From NCBI GenBank assembly GCA_963675135.1, contig OY776122.1, positions 88,360,472 to 88,424,471 on the forward strand: DNA of 64,000 bases, given 5' to 3'. The translations under genes were made by a program, and so were the position numbers. Each line of letters starts with the position of its first letter. Within the stretch, counting starts at the first letter, position 1. The DNA is from Galeopsis tetrahit. Its lineage: Eukaryota; Streptophyta; Magnoliopsida; Lamiales; Lamiaceae. Positions 22,801-37,100 of this stretch are shown here, one piece after another. The notes beneath the pieces are model-generated. The model was not told the origin of the DNA. It did no database searches and saw nothing but the letters and a program-made list of their open reading frames with translations.

Positions 22801-25800
22801 ACTTGAAATATGAATTTGAGCATAACTATAAGTACTTTAAGTGAATAAGTTTCTCAGGAAAAAAATAATTGCTTGAACAGATTTGTAGTCTAACTGTCAC
22901 CCAAAATTGTCTTAACCTTCTTTTTGTCAAGTGTCAGTTACCATATATTATTATTATTATTATTATTTCTTTATCTTGTGACTTTTTCCCCAATTTTTCA
23001 GCTGTTATCTAACCCTAGGCGAAGTTGAGAATGCAACTGTGCACTTTATGAAGATCTTGCAGGGGCCTGATGTCTGTGCGGACAGGAAAATTTTGGTGGA
23101 AGCATCCGTGGGCCTTGAGAAAGCAAAGGTATTGAAAAAATCTGTAAATTTATTTCTATTATGATCATCATCACTTTATGATGCTGTATTTGGGACTTTA
23201 TTAATTTTTCCACCCTTTGATTTTGCAATAGCCTAGTAAATCAGAATTATTTCAGTACCAGATGTGAATTCTATGACGGTATTTGACTTTTCTTAGAGTG
23301 TTTTTATTCATCAGATTCTAGTTAAATTAAGCATAAAAAAGCAGAATTTCTAAAGTAGCCTACTTCAAATTGATTATAAATAACCATACTATAATCTATT
23401 TATATTTAATCACTTCTTCAAAAACAGTATTTTCTGCAAACACTCCTTATCAGTGTTCGATATTAAGCTAGATATAATTTATTTATCTTTTAGATGAAGC
23501 TTGAAATCCTTCTCTTAACAAGTAAACAATGCATATTGTATCCAAGTTCTGTAGATAGAGGAGAAGTAATGGGATATAGAGTAGATAATGACATAGAATA
23601 TAAGCCTTGTGAATTGTGATGCACAGAAAGCATGCTATTTTTAAATATTAATGAGAGCGAGCATATATCCTGAGCGAATACTATGGTAAGATATGATCTA
23701 TTTATGAAGTCTTTAATTTTTTACTTCAGCCTTCATTTATCTGTTCGTTTGACTTATTCAATCACATTTAACACTTAAGCACTTTGTGATAAGGCATTAT
23801 AAAAAATTATCTTAAATAAGATCTTTGCTTTTCAACCTAGACTCTCTTTTTGAGTCAAAAACTGTATTAGAAACAGGACTCTTTGGTTTTGGAGGACTGA
23901 GGGAGTATTTAATAAGAGTTCCTTTGGACAGCTCCGAACAATTTCTCTTCTTAATATGATTTTCAAATACTTAACATGACTTACAGCTGAATGCTTTCAG
24001 ATTTCTCTATTCGTTTTATTCAGTGGAAACTATTGGAGAAAGTTGCATTGAACATATAGAGCACATTTTATTTGCAGAAATCTTCACTTTCTCTTTAGCA
24101 TAAGTTGTTTTACTGCTTCAATCTCTATTTCTTTGAAATTGTGATGACTTCAATAAAGTAATTCTACAACCTGGCTATGTTAGCACTCTTTTGTTTAGTA
24201 AAACTGTATTTATTTCTAGCATGTTCTCTTTCTTTCCAAGGTCCTTGTAACTCATCATTTGATTATGATAGCCTTGTCGGATAGATTAACATTGTGGCAT
24301 ATGATTTGAGGTTCATAATTGAAAATATTGAATCTTACAAAGTTATTGTTTCTTTGGAGTAGCTTTATTTTATGCTCTAATGTGCGGTGGTTTGCATAAA
24401 CATTTCCCAAAAAATTGATTATGTCAAGTCTTTTGTGGCTCTTTGAACTATACAATGTTAAATACATTTGAGAAACTACATATTTTTATTTTGCTTTTAT
24501 TGGTTTTAGAAAGTTTCAGAATGCATGGAGCAGGCTTCGGAGCATTTAGGACGAAGAACGTCAACTGACATAGAATGTGCTGTTAGTTTGATATCTGAGG
24601 GTTTGACAATAAGCTCTTATTCTGAAAATCTGCTTCAGATGAAAGTGGATGCTCTTCTTATGGTATGTTTTCTATGTATTGACATTAAGATACACTAATT
24701 CATAAACTCTTCAGTGGCTTAATGCAAGTAAACGGAGTACTTATTTTGTCTAATACAGTAATACCATAAATTTCCATATCTGAAACATATTATGCTCTTA
24801 TTTTACCAACAGCTAAAGAAATATGAAGAGCTGATTCAGTTCTGTGAGCAAATTCTTGATTATGTGGGATCAAACTTTTTGATGTCAAGCAACTCAGTGG
24901 AGTTTCATGGTTCTGACTTGAAGAGGGCTCCTTCCTTTAGGGTCTGGTGCTGCTTGTTGATTCTTAAGTCCCATTTTTACTTGGGAAGACTTGAGGAAGC
25001 ACTAGTTTTCTTGAAGAAGCAAGAGGAACAATCCTCTCCTATTGAACGGTATGCATGAGTTTTGTACAACACACTACTGATTGCTTTATTTACAAGCGGA
25101 GAATTGTATTTTTCTTATGGCTATAGCTAATCCTGCCAATTTGATTCTTCAGAAATGGAAGCAGGACCCTTGAATCCATGATACCATTGATTGCCACTAT
25201 ACGAGAGTTGTTACATCGGAAGGTGAGTTTGTTCATGGTATCTCTGGTGTAAAGAAATGGGCATATCTTGGCATCTTATTGATGCAGTTTGGTTTGTTTG
25301 CTTGATTTGAGGAATAAATGCAATCTGATGAGATTGCATCATTCATTATTATTATACTCAATCCTGTGGAGAGATGTGCTGAGTTGTTTCTAAAAAGACA
25401 TATGGTATGAATATGACTTGTATGAATTGTGATATTAGCATACCAATACCACTTGCAGCTTTATGGTTGTCTAGGCTGCAGGTCTAGTTCCCAACTGTCT
25501 ACACTTTTACCTGGCTTAGCAAAAAAAATTTATCAGCTTTATTGCCAGATCAAGAAGTCAGCCATCCGAATATGAAGCTATTTGGATTTATAGGTTCTCT
25601 TGAATTGCATTAATTTTACCTGATGGTAGTGCAACACAGGCCTTCATTAACTTGAACCAGGGTGACATCAGTCATGCAAATGGTATAAATTAATACATAG
25701 AAAAAGCCACAACTTTTTAGCGGCCAAAAATGGTTACATGTTAGTGCAGTCAGCATCTTGTGACTCATCCTTGTTTTTAGATGTCAATTGGATTCTGTAT

Positions 25801-28800
25801 CTTAAATTTCCAGCACTTCAGCCTTTTAAATGTATGTTGACCACCCCTATTACTAGGATTGGGGATATTTCACTTGGATAATTGTGTAGACAGTTCACAT
25901 AAATCTTGCTTAGCTTTCCTTTTGATATATGTTTTCAACAGGAATAGTAAATATTGTTTCGTAATAAGATCAACTGTGTTTTTTTTTATATACATAATAT
26001 TCTGTGACAGTTGACACACTAAACACGAAGAAAATAATTACTAGGGAATGCTTTTTTCTTGAGCCCTCCGTCTCTAATATGCATATGCAATTGGAGAATC
26101 AGTTTCTCACTTTCTCTCCTTGATAAGATTTAGCTCATTTCTATTTAGGCTGCTGGAAATGAAGCATACAAATCAGGAAACCATGCAGAAGCTGTTGAGC
26201 ATTACACTGCTGCTATATCATGTTCTGTGGAATCACGTCCTTTCACAGCTATATGTTTTTGTAACCGTGCAGCAGCATATAGGTCTATGGGCCAGCTTTT
26301 AGATGCTATTGCAGATTGCTGTCTCGCCATTGCCCTTGATGGGAATTATTATAAGGTTTGTCTCAGGCCCTCGTAACATTGTTAGTGAGTTAGTCGTTCC
26401 AAATTTTTCTTTTCCATTGATTGTATATAGTTGAGGATTGGAGTTGATTTATGATTTTTTTGTACGCGCTTAAATGCCAAATTTATGAACTTAGCTGGAA
26501 GACATGTGTATTGATTTGACTTGAGTTGGTTAATATTTCATAGAGATTATCATAATTGTCTACTGCACAACAACTATGAGATATGCTGCTGAAAATTGTT
26601 ATCTTTTTTATACAAAAAATGTTAAAACATTATAAATTGTAATAATTGTCAGTGGCCTTTCTCTTCAAGGTATCTGGCACTTATTTCAAAATAATTATAC
26701 CAAGTAACCAAGAAACTGATTACTTTAATATGTGTTGCTGTTCTTTCTGTTATGCCAGAATAGTTTTGCAATTGGTTTAGCTTTCTTGTTTAGTTAATTT
26801 GATGCTGCTCAACATATAATCCATCCAATGCTCCTTGAGTTTTTCTATTATAAGTTAAACCCTGTCGATTTGTGTGTACATGTAGGCCATCTCTAGGAGG
26901 GCTATGCTATACGAGATGATTAGAGATTATGGGCAAGCAGTTGCAGATCTTCAGAAACTTGTATCTCTTCTCACAGAAGAACTAGATAAGAAGACAAATC
27001 AATTCGGAAAATCTGATAAAGTGGATACTGTGAATGAGCTTAGGCAAGCCAGACTAAAACTTTCAGAAATGGAAGAAGCAACAAGAAATGAGGTTCCCCT
27101 CAATATGTATCTCATCCTGTAAGTTATTTACTGTAGTTCTTACTTCTATTGGTCATTGTTTGGGGGGTTGGGGGGGGGGGGGGTTCAAGTTGTGAGTGCT
27201 GAAAAGTGAACCCACCTACAGCCGCTATCAGAGTATTCAGATACTTTTATGTGAGTTCTTAAAAGTATGCCATTTTAATATTTCGTGTTCAACTGCACAT
27301 TTATTTTCTTATGAATAAGAACTAGGATCTGCCTGGTGTTTTGTTCTTATATCTGGACTGCGATCACCTCTCCATAAAGCAGAGTATATATATTTTTTTT
27401 CCATGCTGTACTCACGGAATAAATTGCAAAATTAGTCCCATATCTAGTGAATGTTGGCGATTTTAGTCTCATGGAACACTTTTATAATCAAGTCCCATAA
27501 CTTAAAAAAAAAACTGCAAATTTAGTCCTATATTGATAATAATTTGTTTTAGGATGATAATAAATTTGTAATTTTTTATATTTTTTTAATTGAAATTAAT
27601 ATGTCACGTAGGCAATGTTAGTCCGATTGCTACATGAAATTGTAGAAGCTATCGTGAGCAGAATGTGAAGAATGCTGCTACCTTGTCAATATAGGACTAA
27701 AATTGCATCATTTTAAAAGTTATAAGACTTAGTTGAGAAAATTGGTTTGTACGGGACTAAAATCACCAACCTCCAATAGATACGGGATCAGTTTTGCAAC
27801 TTATTCGTACTTTTGCGAACTGAAAGTTTTTTTTGCATTCTTGGGGACAGTAAATTGATGCTTGTATCTTTTGTAAGGATGAAATCTATGATTTTTGTTC
27901 AATGAAGTAACTTGGTACTTCTTGAATGTCAGGGGAGTTGATCCATCTGCTTCTGCATCTGAAATTAGGAAGGCTTATCGCAAGGCTGCACTGAAATACC
28001 ACCCTGACAAGGTCTTAATATGTACATTTATTTGACTTCGATAGGGTCTATTAATTCACAATCAACAACACGGATTAATAATTTACTTTTTCTTGGTTAG
28101 GCTGGTCAATCTTTGGTAAAAAATGAAAATCCAGATGATGCTATTTGGAAGGAAATAGCAGAGGAAGTTCATAAAGATGCAGACAGACTTTTCAAAATAA
28201 TTGGGGAAGCATATGCAGTACTTTCAGACCCCCCCAAGGTACGGACTTATTTACCTTTTACATTTGACTTTGTATGGGTTTTTCTGAAATCTTCCGATTA
28301 AGTTGACATCATATAAAATAGTTTCTTGTAATTTTTATTTGCTATATTATATGTAAAATATAGTCCATTTTTCTTTTCATTTTGTAGTATCAGTATTCTA
28401 ATGACTTTGAGTGAGGTGGGGTGAATTTTTTTTAATCTATTATTTAAGTTTAGCTTAAAAGATTTTAGAAAGATAAGATTTGGTATTGATACTTATTTTT
28501 TTGGAGCTTATAAGATGTAAAGAGCTTATATTTTAAGATCTTATAATTTGTTAACCATCTTTTTTTTACAAAACACTTTTAGAGACCTTATAAGCTCCTA
28601 AACATCTTATAAGCTGTTAAAGGAGCTCATAAGTTTAACCAAACACCCTCTTAGTCGTTTGCATCACCAATGATGTCTTTAGAACTTGTGATAGTTCTTC
28701 ACAATGTTGTGATTGTCTTTTATAGTTTCTGTAAGCTAATCACTATTGAGACCTATAGCTATTTCCTAAGCGAAAGAAAAAGCCTCCCATCTGCTGGTTT

Positions 28801-29085
28801 TATCTTGTGGGCTGTTGATATACTTATGGGTGATTTCTTTCCGTATAGCTAATCACTTATTTGGCTATGTCAAAACTTTCATTTTAATTACTCAATACTT
28901 TTCACTTGCAGCGTTCACGATATGATCTGGAAGAAGAGATGCGAAATGCTTCTAGCAGAAGCAACAGGAGTAATACCTCGAAAAATTTCTCAGATTTTCA
29001 TCACAGTCCATTTGAAGGGAGTGTAAGGAGACAATGGCGAGAGTTTGGAAGTTATGGAAACACAAAACAGTATCAGTGGTACTGA
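19821..29085 (+). CDS. TPR and DnaJ (J-domain) co-chaperone, about 1236 residues
   Basis: Plants have a small family of very large TPR proteins ending in a J-domain, thought to act as HSP70 co-chaperones. Exons by eye: 19821-21874, 22019-22258, 23002-23128, 24510-24662, 24813-25048, 25153-25222, 26149-26355, 26886-27118, 27933-28011, 28101-28238 and 28912-29085. All phases agree. Exon 1 alone encodes about 685 residues, Ser-rich and without a recognised fold, with FG/FS-rich stretches and repeated RKLxIES-like or KxLKIGD-like segments. Exons 2-8 encode TPR motifs, for example NQSYAKGDFLKAEDCYTRG, CYSNRAATRMSLGRLREAL, NEAYKSGNHAEAVEHYTAA and CNRAAAYRSMGQLLDAIAD. The J-domain follows (GVDPSASASEIRKAYRKAA), with the essential HPD at about residues 1130-1132 at the end of exon 9, and the protein ends in KQYQWY. 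Several introns hold MITE-like DNA. Arabidopsis TPR15/TPR16-type proteins are the likely counterparts. Confidence 0.92.
27162..27183. repeat. Poly-G run in intron 8 of the TPR-DnaJ gene
   Basis: A run of G interrupted only by TT, just after the exon 8 donor. It could form a quadruplex, or its length may be a sequencing artefact, since homopolymers are error-prone. Confidence 0.6.
27413..27806. mobile_element. MITE in intron 8 of the TPR-DnaJ gene
   Basis: The left end reads GGAATAAATTGCAAAATTAG and the right end is a diverged inverse ending GTTTTGCAACTTATTC, with inverted GATTTTAGTC / GACTAAAATC inside. GTACT flanks both ends (27408-27412 and 27807-27811), a possible 5-bp TSD. Non-coding. 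Confidence 0.6.
28430..28655. mobile_element. Probable MITE remnant in intron 10 of the TPR-DnaJ gene
   Basis: Repeated CTTATAAG-type palindromic segments (GGAGCTTATAAGATGTAAAG, CCTTATAAGCTCCTAAACAT) end in CCAAACACCCTC, a terminus seen in many plant MITEs. Borders and TSD were not resolved. Confidence 0.35.
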
Positions 29086-31189
29086 TGTTGGCTTTATGAA
29101 TGGAATCAAAATGTTTGTCCAAGAATCCATGGAAGGCTATACACGTTCTTGTTGATTCACCAGAGTCCCAGATCGTTGGACCAAATGATTCAATTTACTC
29201 AATAATGGAGGGCTAATGGACTGATTATGACTTCTGATTGGTTGTCCAAATGAAGCTCTACTGTGTGTAAGCCAGAATTGGTTTCCCGTGGATATTGTGT
29301 GGATCGATCACGTCTCGCCGATGGAGATGAGTGGATTGTGCTCTTGTTTCTTCACAGCATTAAAATTTTGGTCTAAAACAACAGTGATGGTGGATGCTTT
29401 GCAAAGAGGTTGACTGATTTCACTTGGATAAGTGTAGAAACAGCAGAGTGTTACTAATTTGTGTGATACTGTATTTGGTGTGTATATTGTGTGTAAGTTA
29501 TGGTTTTTTGTATTGATTAGAAAATGTTTAGTGATATATTTTCCACCTTTTGTCATAAATGACCATAATAACAAAAGGCTGAAGTTGATTTTTTTGCAGT
29601 GAAGATGGTTTCATTACGTTGCTTTGGATTGAGAAGTGTCGTTGAACTTATCAAAACAGTTTATAAAATGCTTCAAAAAAAATCAGCCCGCTGTTTGAGA
29701 TACATAATTCTCATAGATTAGTATTCGTTCCGTTATTAATTGAATATTTACTATTTGTACGGATTTTAATGTAAAAATTGTTTATTAGTGTGTAAAAAGA
29801 AAATTCTCATAGATTAGTATTCCTTCCGTTCCGTTATTAATTGAATATTTACTATTTGTACGGATTTTAATGTAAGAATTGTTTATTAGTGTGTAAAAAG
29901 AAATGGTATGTGATGTAAATAAGAGATGTTTGAAGGAGTTTTTTAAAGAAGTAAAAATTTACTTTTTTTAAATAAAGAAATGTTCAAATAATAATGACAC
30001 CGCGGGAAATCATTGGCACATGATTTAAAAAAAAAGTGTAATGATGAGAGTGTTGAGGAGTAATTTTATAAACTTTTATATATAAAGTAAATAAAGTAGG
30101 TGGATTGAGTGTATGGTAGGTCCCAAAAGTAATGTCATGAAGGGTAAATATGTGTATATTGTGAGGATGGAGATTATGATGACTATTTTTATTTTGGAGT
30201 ATGTAAATTTTTGGGGGACAAACAAAAAAGGAAAGTATAAAAACTTTTCGAGGAGGACGCTTTCTCAATTCAAGATTATTTGGTAAAAACTCTTTTAAAG
30301 CTCAATATTTGGTAAAGTTTCTCAATTCAAGATTATTTGGTAAAAACTCTTTTAAAGCTCAATATTTGGTAAAGTCTAAAGCTCAATTCAACCTCAGACA
30401 AATAAAAAAATAAAAAATAAGTGTAAAAATGTCAAAATACTGAGCTCGACTCGTGTTCGATTCAATTAAAACTCATTCTGGCTTGACTTGATTTTCAAAC
30501 AAGCTTAAGCATAAATTTCAAAGTTCAATAACATTTCAAACCAGCTTGAACAATTCAACTCGGCTGACTCATTTACCACCCCCCCAAATATATCTGTTTG
30601 AACAAGCCACAGCCATGAATAATGAGTTCATAATTAAATATACTTTGTAATATCTTGACATGAGTTCATAATTTCTTATATTTCATGACTCAAGAAATTA
30701 AATATACCATTCCATCAAAAATACCAATAACCACAAAACTTGTGATCAAACAGCACCAGTTAATCAAACACAAGCAAATATTTTCTAGTGAGATTTAAAT
30801 TGAAACTAAAGCCCTTCTTAACTGCTGCAGATATTTGGGGCAGGAGATAGTTGTACAGTTCAACCAGAAAACACAGCTAAATTTGGTATATTTTCCAAAG
30901 GAAATGGGAGAAAGGCTTCCAAATCCATCAAAGAACTATAAATTCTAAACTAATATCGCTACAGTCATCGATGCCAACCCAAATTGTAACCCTCCTTTCC
31001 AGCATCTTTACCCAAGACTTCAATATCTTCCACAAATCGTCTCAAACTCCTCTGACAAAACGAAACCAATAATTTTCCTTTTTTGTTTCACTAGCTACGG
31101 TCATCAATATTCAATGATTCTATAACTCGATAATCTAATGGAGTGCATGCAGAAGAATGCACAACAGAAATGTGCGTTCAATATAGCTA
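29086..31189. other. Convergent intergenic region, with a 96-bp tandem duplication
   Basis: It lies between the 3' ends of the TPR-DnaJ gene and UBP24. About 500 bases after 29085 may be 3' untranslated sequence. A 96-bp unit beginning AATTCTCATAGATTAGTATT is repeated at 29706-29801 and 29802-29903; it resembles one side of a Stowaway-type MITE. A second direct duplication (TCTCAATTCAAGATTATTTG and following bases) occurs near 30264 and 30317. No gene was found; the minus-strand frames here are low complexity. Confidence 0.6.
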
Positions 31190-34100
31190 CTACAATTGTT
31201 TGTAGAAGAGAATGTATGCTTGATCATGCAGCACCTTTTTCTCAGGAATAGGTGTAACGGAAGCATCGTCGTAATGCAGCCAAGTGCCGGTGGGATGACG
31301 GGCATCAGCAGTGTAGTGTCCCTTTGAAGGGTCTCTTCCATGATGAGTTATTGTAGCAACAAGTTGATACCTTCTACCCTATAATCAAAGAGGGAAAATG
31401 CCTGTTCAGAAAACTATATAATTGCATTCCTAAACTTGCATAATTATTAGCATTATAAAGAAAGCTCATTTTTATAAAACTGGTCATAAGGAGTGTTTTC
31501 GATATATCTGTAGTGATCATAATCATCTACTTAAGTTAATCATCTAGAATCCATGATCTAAAAGCTGAGAGGGGTATGCATGATGCATCTCTACCTGATT
31601 CTAGTTTCTCACTAGTATTTACTCTTTCGAATCTTTTACCAATCACTCGAAAGTTATTTTTTACAAATTAAGCAAACCCTTACCACTTTCACTATTAAGC
31701 AAATTTTCTCACAATCACTAAATTAAATCATCTCAAACACCCACAAAATGTTTCACAAATGGTGCTTATTAACTTCCAAGTTCCAGTACTCTTTTCAGAA
31801 AAAAAATATTGAAGCAAGCATCAAAGAATTAATCTCAAAGATGGCTAATGTAAACAAAAACTTTGCCATGTTACTGGGTTCAAACTTTAGTACTGCAGTG
31901 AATAGGTTTGGGTGAAAACGGTATAAATACCCCTTTTGGATAAGACGATAACTTTTTTACCATTTTAGTGAGAAAGAAGTTTTCTAACCAGTTCACATAT
32001 GCAAAGACCAAAATATCCTTATTCCATACCAAGGACCAGTGGGCCACAAACATGGGTGTCTTGCACAATACAGTGTAGCATATCATGTACCATGTAACGG
32101 CAAACATTGTGTATTGGGTACGAGATGGGGATTACAAAATGGGGAATGGGGGCAAGAGCATCTTGGTTAGGATTAAAGATAAGTAAGTAGAAAACTATTT
32201 TCTCATTACAATGGGTTAAAAAGTTCTTTTCTTTATAGTCCAAGATGGGTAAAGGTTTTGGGCCCTATGATATGCCTCCAATCACCATTCACCTTTAGCG
32301 TTACCACGAGAACTAAAGAGAAGGAAAAAGGAGCTTTATAAACTTATTTTCATTTTCCTAAATCAGGACCGTCTTTCTATGAGAGACAGCATATCATAGT
32401 TTTGATGTAGATTAACATCTTCCAAAAATAGTGATGCATATCGCCTCAATAATAGGCACATTATTATCCTTCTCAGAAATATTTTTCAATTTTCGTATTA
32501 AAAATCACAGATAAAAAGTTAGTCAGTCTTTCTTTGTCCCAGTTTTATTGTGCTCCAATATGTGTATATATATATATATATATATGTGATGGTGATACAC
32601 ATCGCCTCAATAATAGGCACATTTATCAGACACATTTTTCAATTTTCGTATTAAAAACTACAGATAAAAAAATTGTCAGGATAATTTTCTTCAGCCTTCC
32701 TTTGTCCCAGTTTTATATATGTGGTTAAGTCATCTGAAGACTTCCAATGAATCTCAACTTTTCCAGAGTTCATCCAACAGAAACAATAAATGGGTCTCTG
32801 GAATAACAGATGTTGCATGTTTTCCCACAACGTTAGTCCTCATTGCGAGATATAAGCATTTAAACTAAGATGGACACGGCTAATAACACCCACCGAACTG
32901 CTATATACATATACACCCACTTTATAGCTATGGTTAATGGCGGCAGTGGTTAAAAATGTGGGTAGACATGGGTGTACACGGAAATTCAGAGGGTGTATAG
33001 TCGTTGCCAACTAAGATAAGATGGAAATTGGGTAATTATAGAAGTGGAGACCTACTATAAAAAGGGGAACACATGACAGCAAACCACAAAAAGGTAAAAT
33101 CACTAGTATAATGGAAATAAAATGGAACAGAGTTGAGATATTATTAGATTTGACGTGTAAAAAAGAAAAACATTAAGGGAACATAATTCACCTCAGCAGA
33201 GGGAGAGGCAAGCAATTCACGGCCGACAACTAGCTCCATAGGAAAATGTACAGTCTTGTGCAATTTTGTGCTTCCTTGGCTCCCATAGCTGAAACGCATC
33301 AAGTGCAAAACCATTATCTCAGAAAGCTCCAGAATCCTAAGAGACTTGCTCGCAGTGACCACCTCAGCCTGAGAGACAATTCAGATACTATTCAAATTGA
33401 GATGATAATCTGTATGATAAGCTTTCTAATTATAAATAGTCTTTTTACTTGAGGAAAAAATAGATAGGATAATAGACACCTTTAACTAACCATTTGCTGC
33501 AAGTATTTAGTTTGTTATAAGCTTTGTAAAGAAGAAAAGATAGGATAATTTCTGTGTATATTAAAAGTGCAAAAACTCTCGTATTTATACAGGGAGTAGA
33601 GACTAGGTTACAACCAAATATAAATATATCTCCCCACCATACAAAAAGGATACTAATCTATCTATACAAGGGGAAATATACACATGTATTATTAAATATA
33701 TACAAATTAAATCTTCAACATGCAGTATAACAAATGTGGATGACAATTTTTTTTTAAATCTCAGCCCGAGATTATTTAGGTCACAGTAAAATTTTGGACC
33801 AAGAAATCTGAATAGTTAGGCCTTTCATCATAAATATTGATATCCACATGAAAATATAAAATTTAACTACTCATGACATCATAACAGAGTGAGGAGAAAC
33901 TGCAGCCTAACCACCTGTCTTCAAGCTGTGCATATTGCACGCTTTGTGCAAATTTGATATGCTGGAATATATTGCTAATCACAAATATAAAAAATATATA
34001 TAAAGGAAGATTCAAGTAACATACAGGATAAAATGAGGGGAAAAAAGGGGGTGGGGGAGGAGGGGGGAATATTATAAAAAGCTACCGGAAGGCTTATAGT

Positions 34101-37100
34101 TATACTCCGTATAAATTATTGTACCTTCCCAGCTGCTGATGTTCTGTACCCTTCAAGTGCTTCTGGAGTAGAAAATAATCGAAGTGCATCATCTATTGTA
34201 CAGACAGGCTCAGGACAAATATTTAGATGGAGCAAGAGAAATGGTTGTATGGTTACTGAGGCCTTACCTGCTTGAGCATAAGAGGGAAAACCATGAGAGC
34301 GTATACATGTGACGACAGCCAGTAAGATCATGAACAGGAGATGATGGAGGATAGATGGGAGAATCATTTCCTGTTCTACACATTACTGATTTATGTGATT
34401 AGCACCTAAAGCAGCCTTTTAAACCTACACACTCCCTCAAGTCATAGCATAGAACTCAGATAATATTGCATTTATTTGACCAATTTGCTTGGTCTATGAT
34501 TTGGTGAAGATAGTAACAAAGCTTCCTCACTGAACTACACACAAATTATCAGAATAAAAAACAGACAGACAATCTAAATGATTAATTATGATTATGAGTG
34601 AAGTAAAAATGCATGCAGGTTCATGGAGTTAGGTGCGCTCCAAGCCTTGACCCACCTTTTGCCTTCACCACACTTTTTAATTGGCCTCCAAAAATGGCAC
34701 TCAACTTTGAGGGTAAAAAACTCTGAGTTCTTGTAATTGCAGTTTTCTTCCTTGGACCAACAGTCTCCCAGTTGTCATCTTCAGTTTCATATGTTGAAGA
34801 GACCAAAGATGCAGTTTTTCCATTTCCATTTGAAACTTGCCCATCAAGTTTAAGCAATTCATCATGCATCTGATGCATGATAAAACTCAGGAACTCCTGA
34901 GCATCTTCTTGTCTGAAACACATACAGTATCACCAGAGTCAAAAGAAAGTCTTAATTGGGTTTCAAAACATTGATGGACTGACAATTACAATAACATATA
35001 CATGCTATACATGCATATGAGATGCTTGGATACACAACATACTCTGTTAAATGAAGGCTTGGGAAAGACTATAATTCAATGCAAGATTTCCAGAAGTTTA
35101 TTTTAGTTTTACAACCTTCTTTTAATGTAATTATTAAAAGCCCGTAATAATTGTTATCAGAATAGGGGCTCTAATTGTACATTCAAACTATTCAACTCTT
35201 TAGAATTTGTGCATAACCTGTTTAAAGTTCCCAAATAAATCATATGGGACAGTAAGGAAAAGCACAACCATAAGAGAAACCCTGATAGTGCTGACAGCAT
35301 GAAATTATGATTAGTCTAATCAAACCTTATATTTCTAACATTGAAATTAGCATTTTTCAGCGTTTTCAGGGATATCAGTGGTCTAAAAATCAATTCTCTT
35401 GGGAAATTTTCAGTATGCTAGTTAGTACTAAGTCATGCGGGGCTTGATGGGGGTTACACTAGTGACTTCACTCTGGTACTATTGTAAGAATCTCTCATGG
35501 AAATTGATATCAGAAATGACAATGGCATCTGTAAGTCACAGTTAAAATAATTTTATGCTTGGGTACAGTAGATACCTTGCTCTAGTAATGATTGTAAGGA
35601 TCTCTCATGGAAAATTTTAATAAAAAATGAAAAATAATTTCCGTATGTCATAATTGAAAATAAATGGCATTGGGATTTGCACTTGAAAATATTGTTTTAC
35701 AAGGTTTCATTGGAACCAAGGCATGAATCAAGCCCATAAGGGGGACTCAGTTCCTCTCTAATAAAGACATTGACAGGACTCCCTTTTTCCATGACAGTAC
35801 CATACCCATATGCAGGGAAAGAGAAAATCTTTCTTAAATAAACCCCAATCTTCACCAGAATAAATGTTCGACTAGAAACTGCATTATGAATGACTATAAA
35901 GTATAAACAGACAACGACCAAGATTGAAAGAAAACAGAGGTAGCAAGCACGAACCTAGGCCTGCCTGATGAATTATCATCAATATCAGGAGTGAAACTCT
36001 TCAATATGGAGCCAAACATGATAGGCCGGAATGGCTTTCCAGTTTGAAGAACAGTCTTCTCATTCCTCTTGTCAATTGAGTTGGTGACGACATCAAAATC
36101 AGAGATGAAATCAACAAATGCACGCAGTGTTGGATAACCAACCTAAAATAAATGCAGCACTTGTGAGCTAATTTGCATGATAAAATTACTTTTGTATGTT
36201 ATTGATTCTGCATGCTACCTCTGGTATATCACGATTCCTTAGCTCATGCAATAACTCAAAGAAGGGTGCACAAGATAGTAGAGCCTGGAGAGTTGCATTG
36301 AGAAAGCACAGGTTCCCCAAATTAACTAACCCTCGAGGTAAAAAATTCCTGGGAATATAATTTAGTGCATTTGAAGCCTTGAAGGTACTCTTACTTGAAT
36401 CCCCTTGGTGAACACCATTTGCAGAACCCTCCAAAACAACACCCTTTAAGGAGGAAGATAATTCACTCACTCTATGTACATCAGGCAGACCTAGGGTCGG
36501 CTTATGTGATAAACTATGTGTGCAATTAAAACATACTAATGCAGGTTGTTCTGTGTGTCCTGACTTCAGTTCTTGAAAAATATCACAAAGACATGCACTA
36601 CTGATGCACCCATTTTCCTTCAGATAAGCAACTTTCGAAACTGATGTCCTCTCCGTATTGCTAGAAAGCTTATTAACATTTTGTGAACTAGATGAATTTA
36701 AGAGCTCACATGTGTTAGGTGAATGAAAATCTGTCGCTTTAGTAAAGAAAATTCCCACAGATCTTAAAGTTTCTGAATCGAGAGAACCAAATGTGATCTC
36801 TATATCATTCTTTTGTGGCTGGAATTGCATGGATCTGATCTCATCTTCAGTAAATGATCCAAACACCAACAGCTGAAATAGAAATGATATGGGAAGATAA
36901 GATAGACCAAGAAAACTGATTGTGTGAAACATAAAAAATATCTCAACAGGGTGGAGTTACTTTTTGCATTAGATGAAGATTCTTGAGCAAGACTAGTTTA
37001 TACTCTAGCATCATACGTGAGAACCCATAGTTACTCAGCATACAAGATTTTAATTTAAGTCGCAAACAGACCGGCTCAACATAATCAACGACAAGTGAAC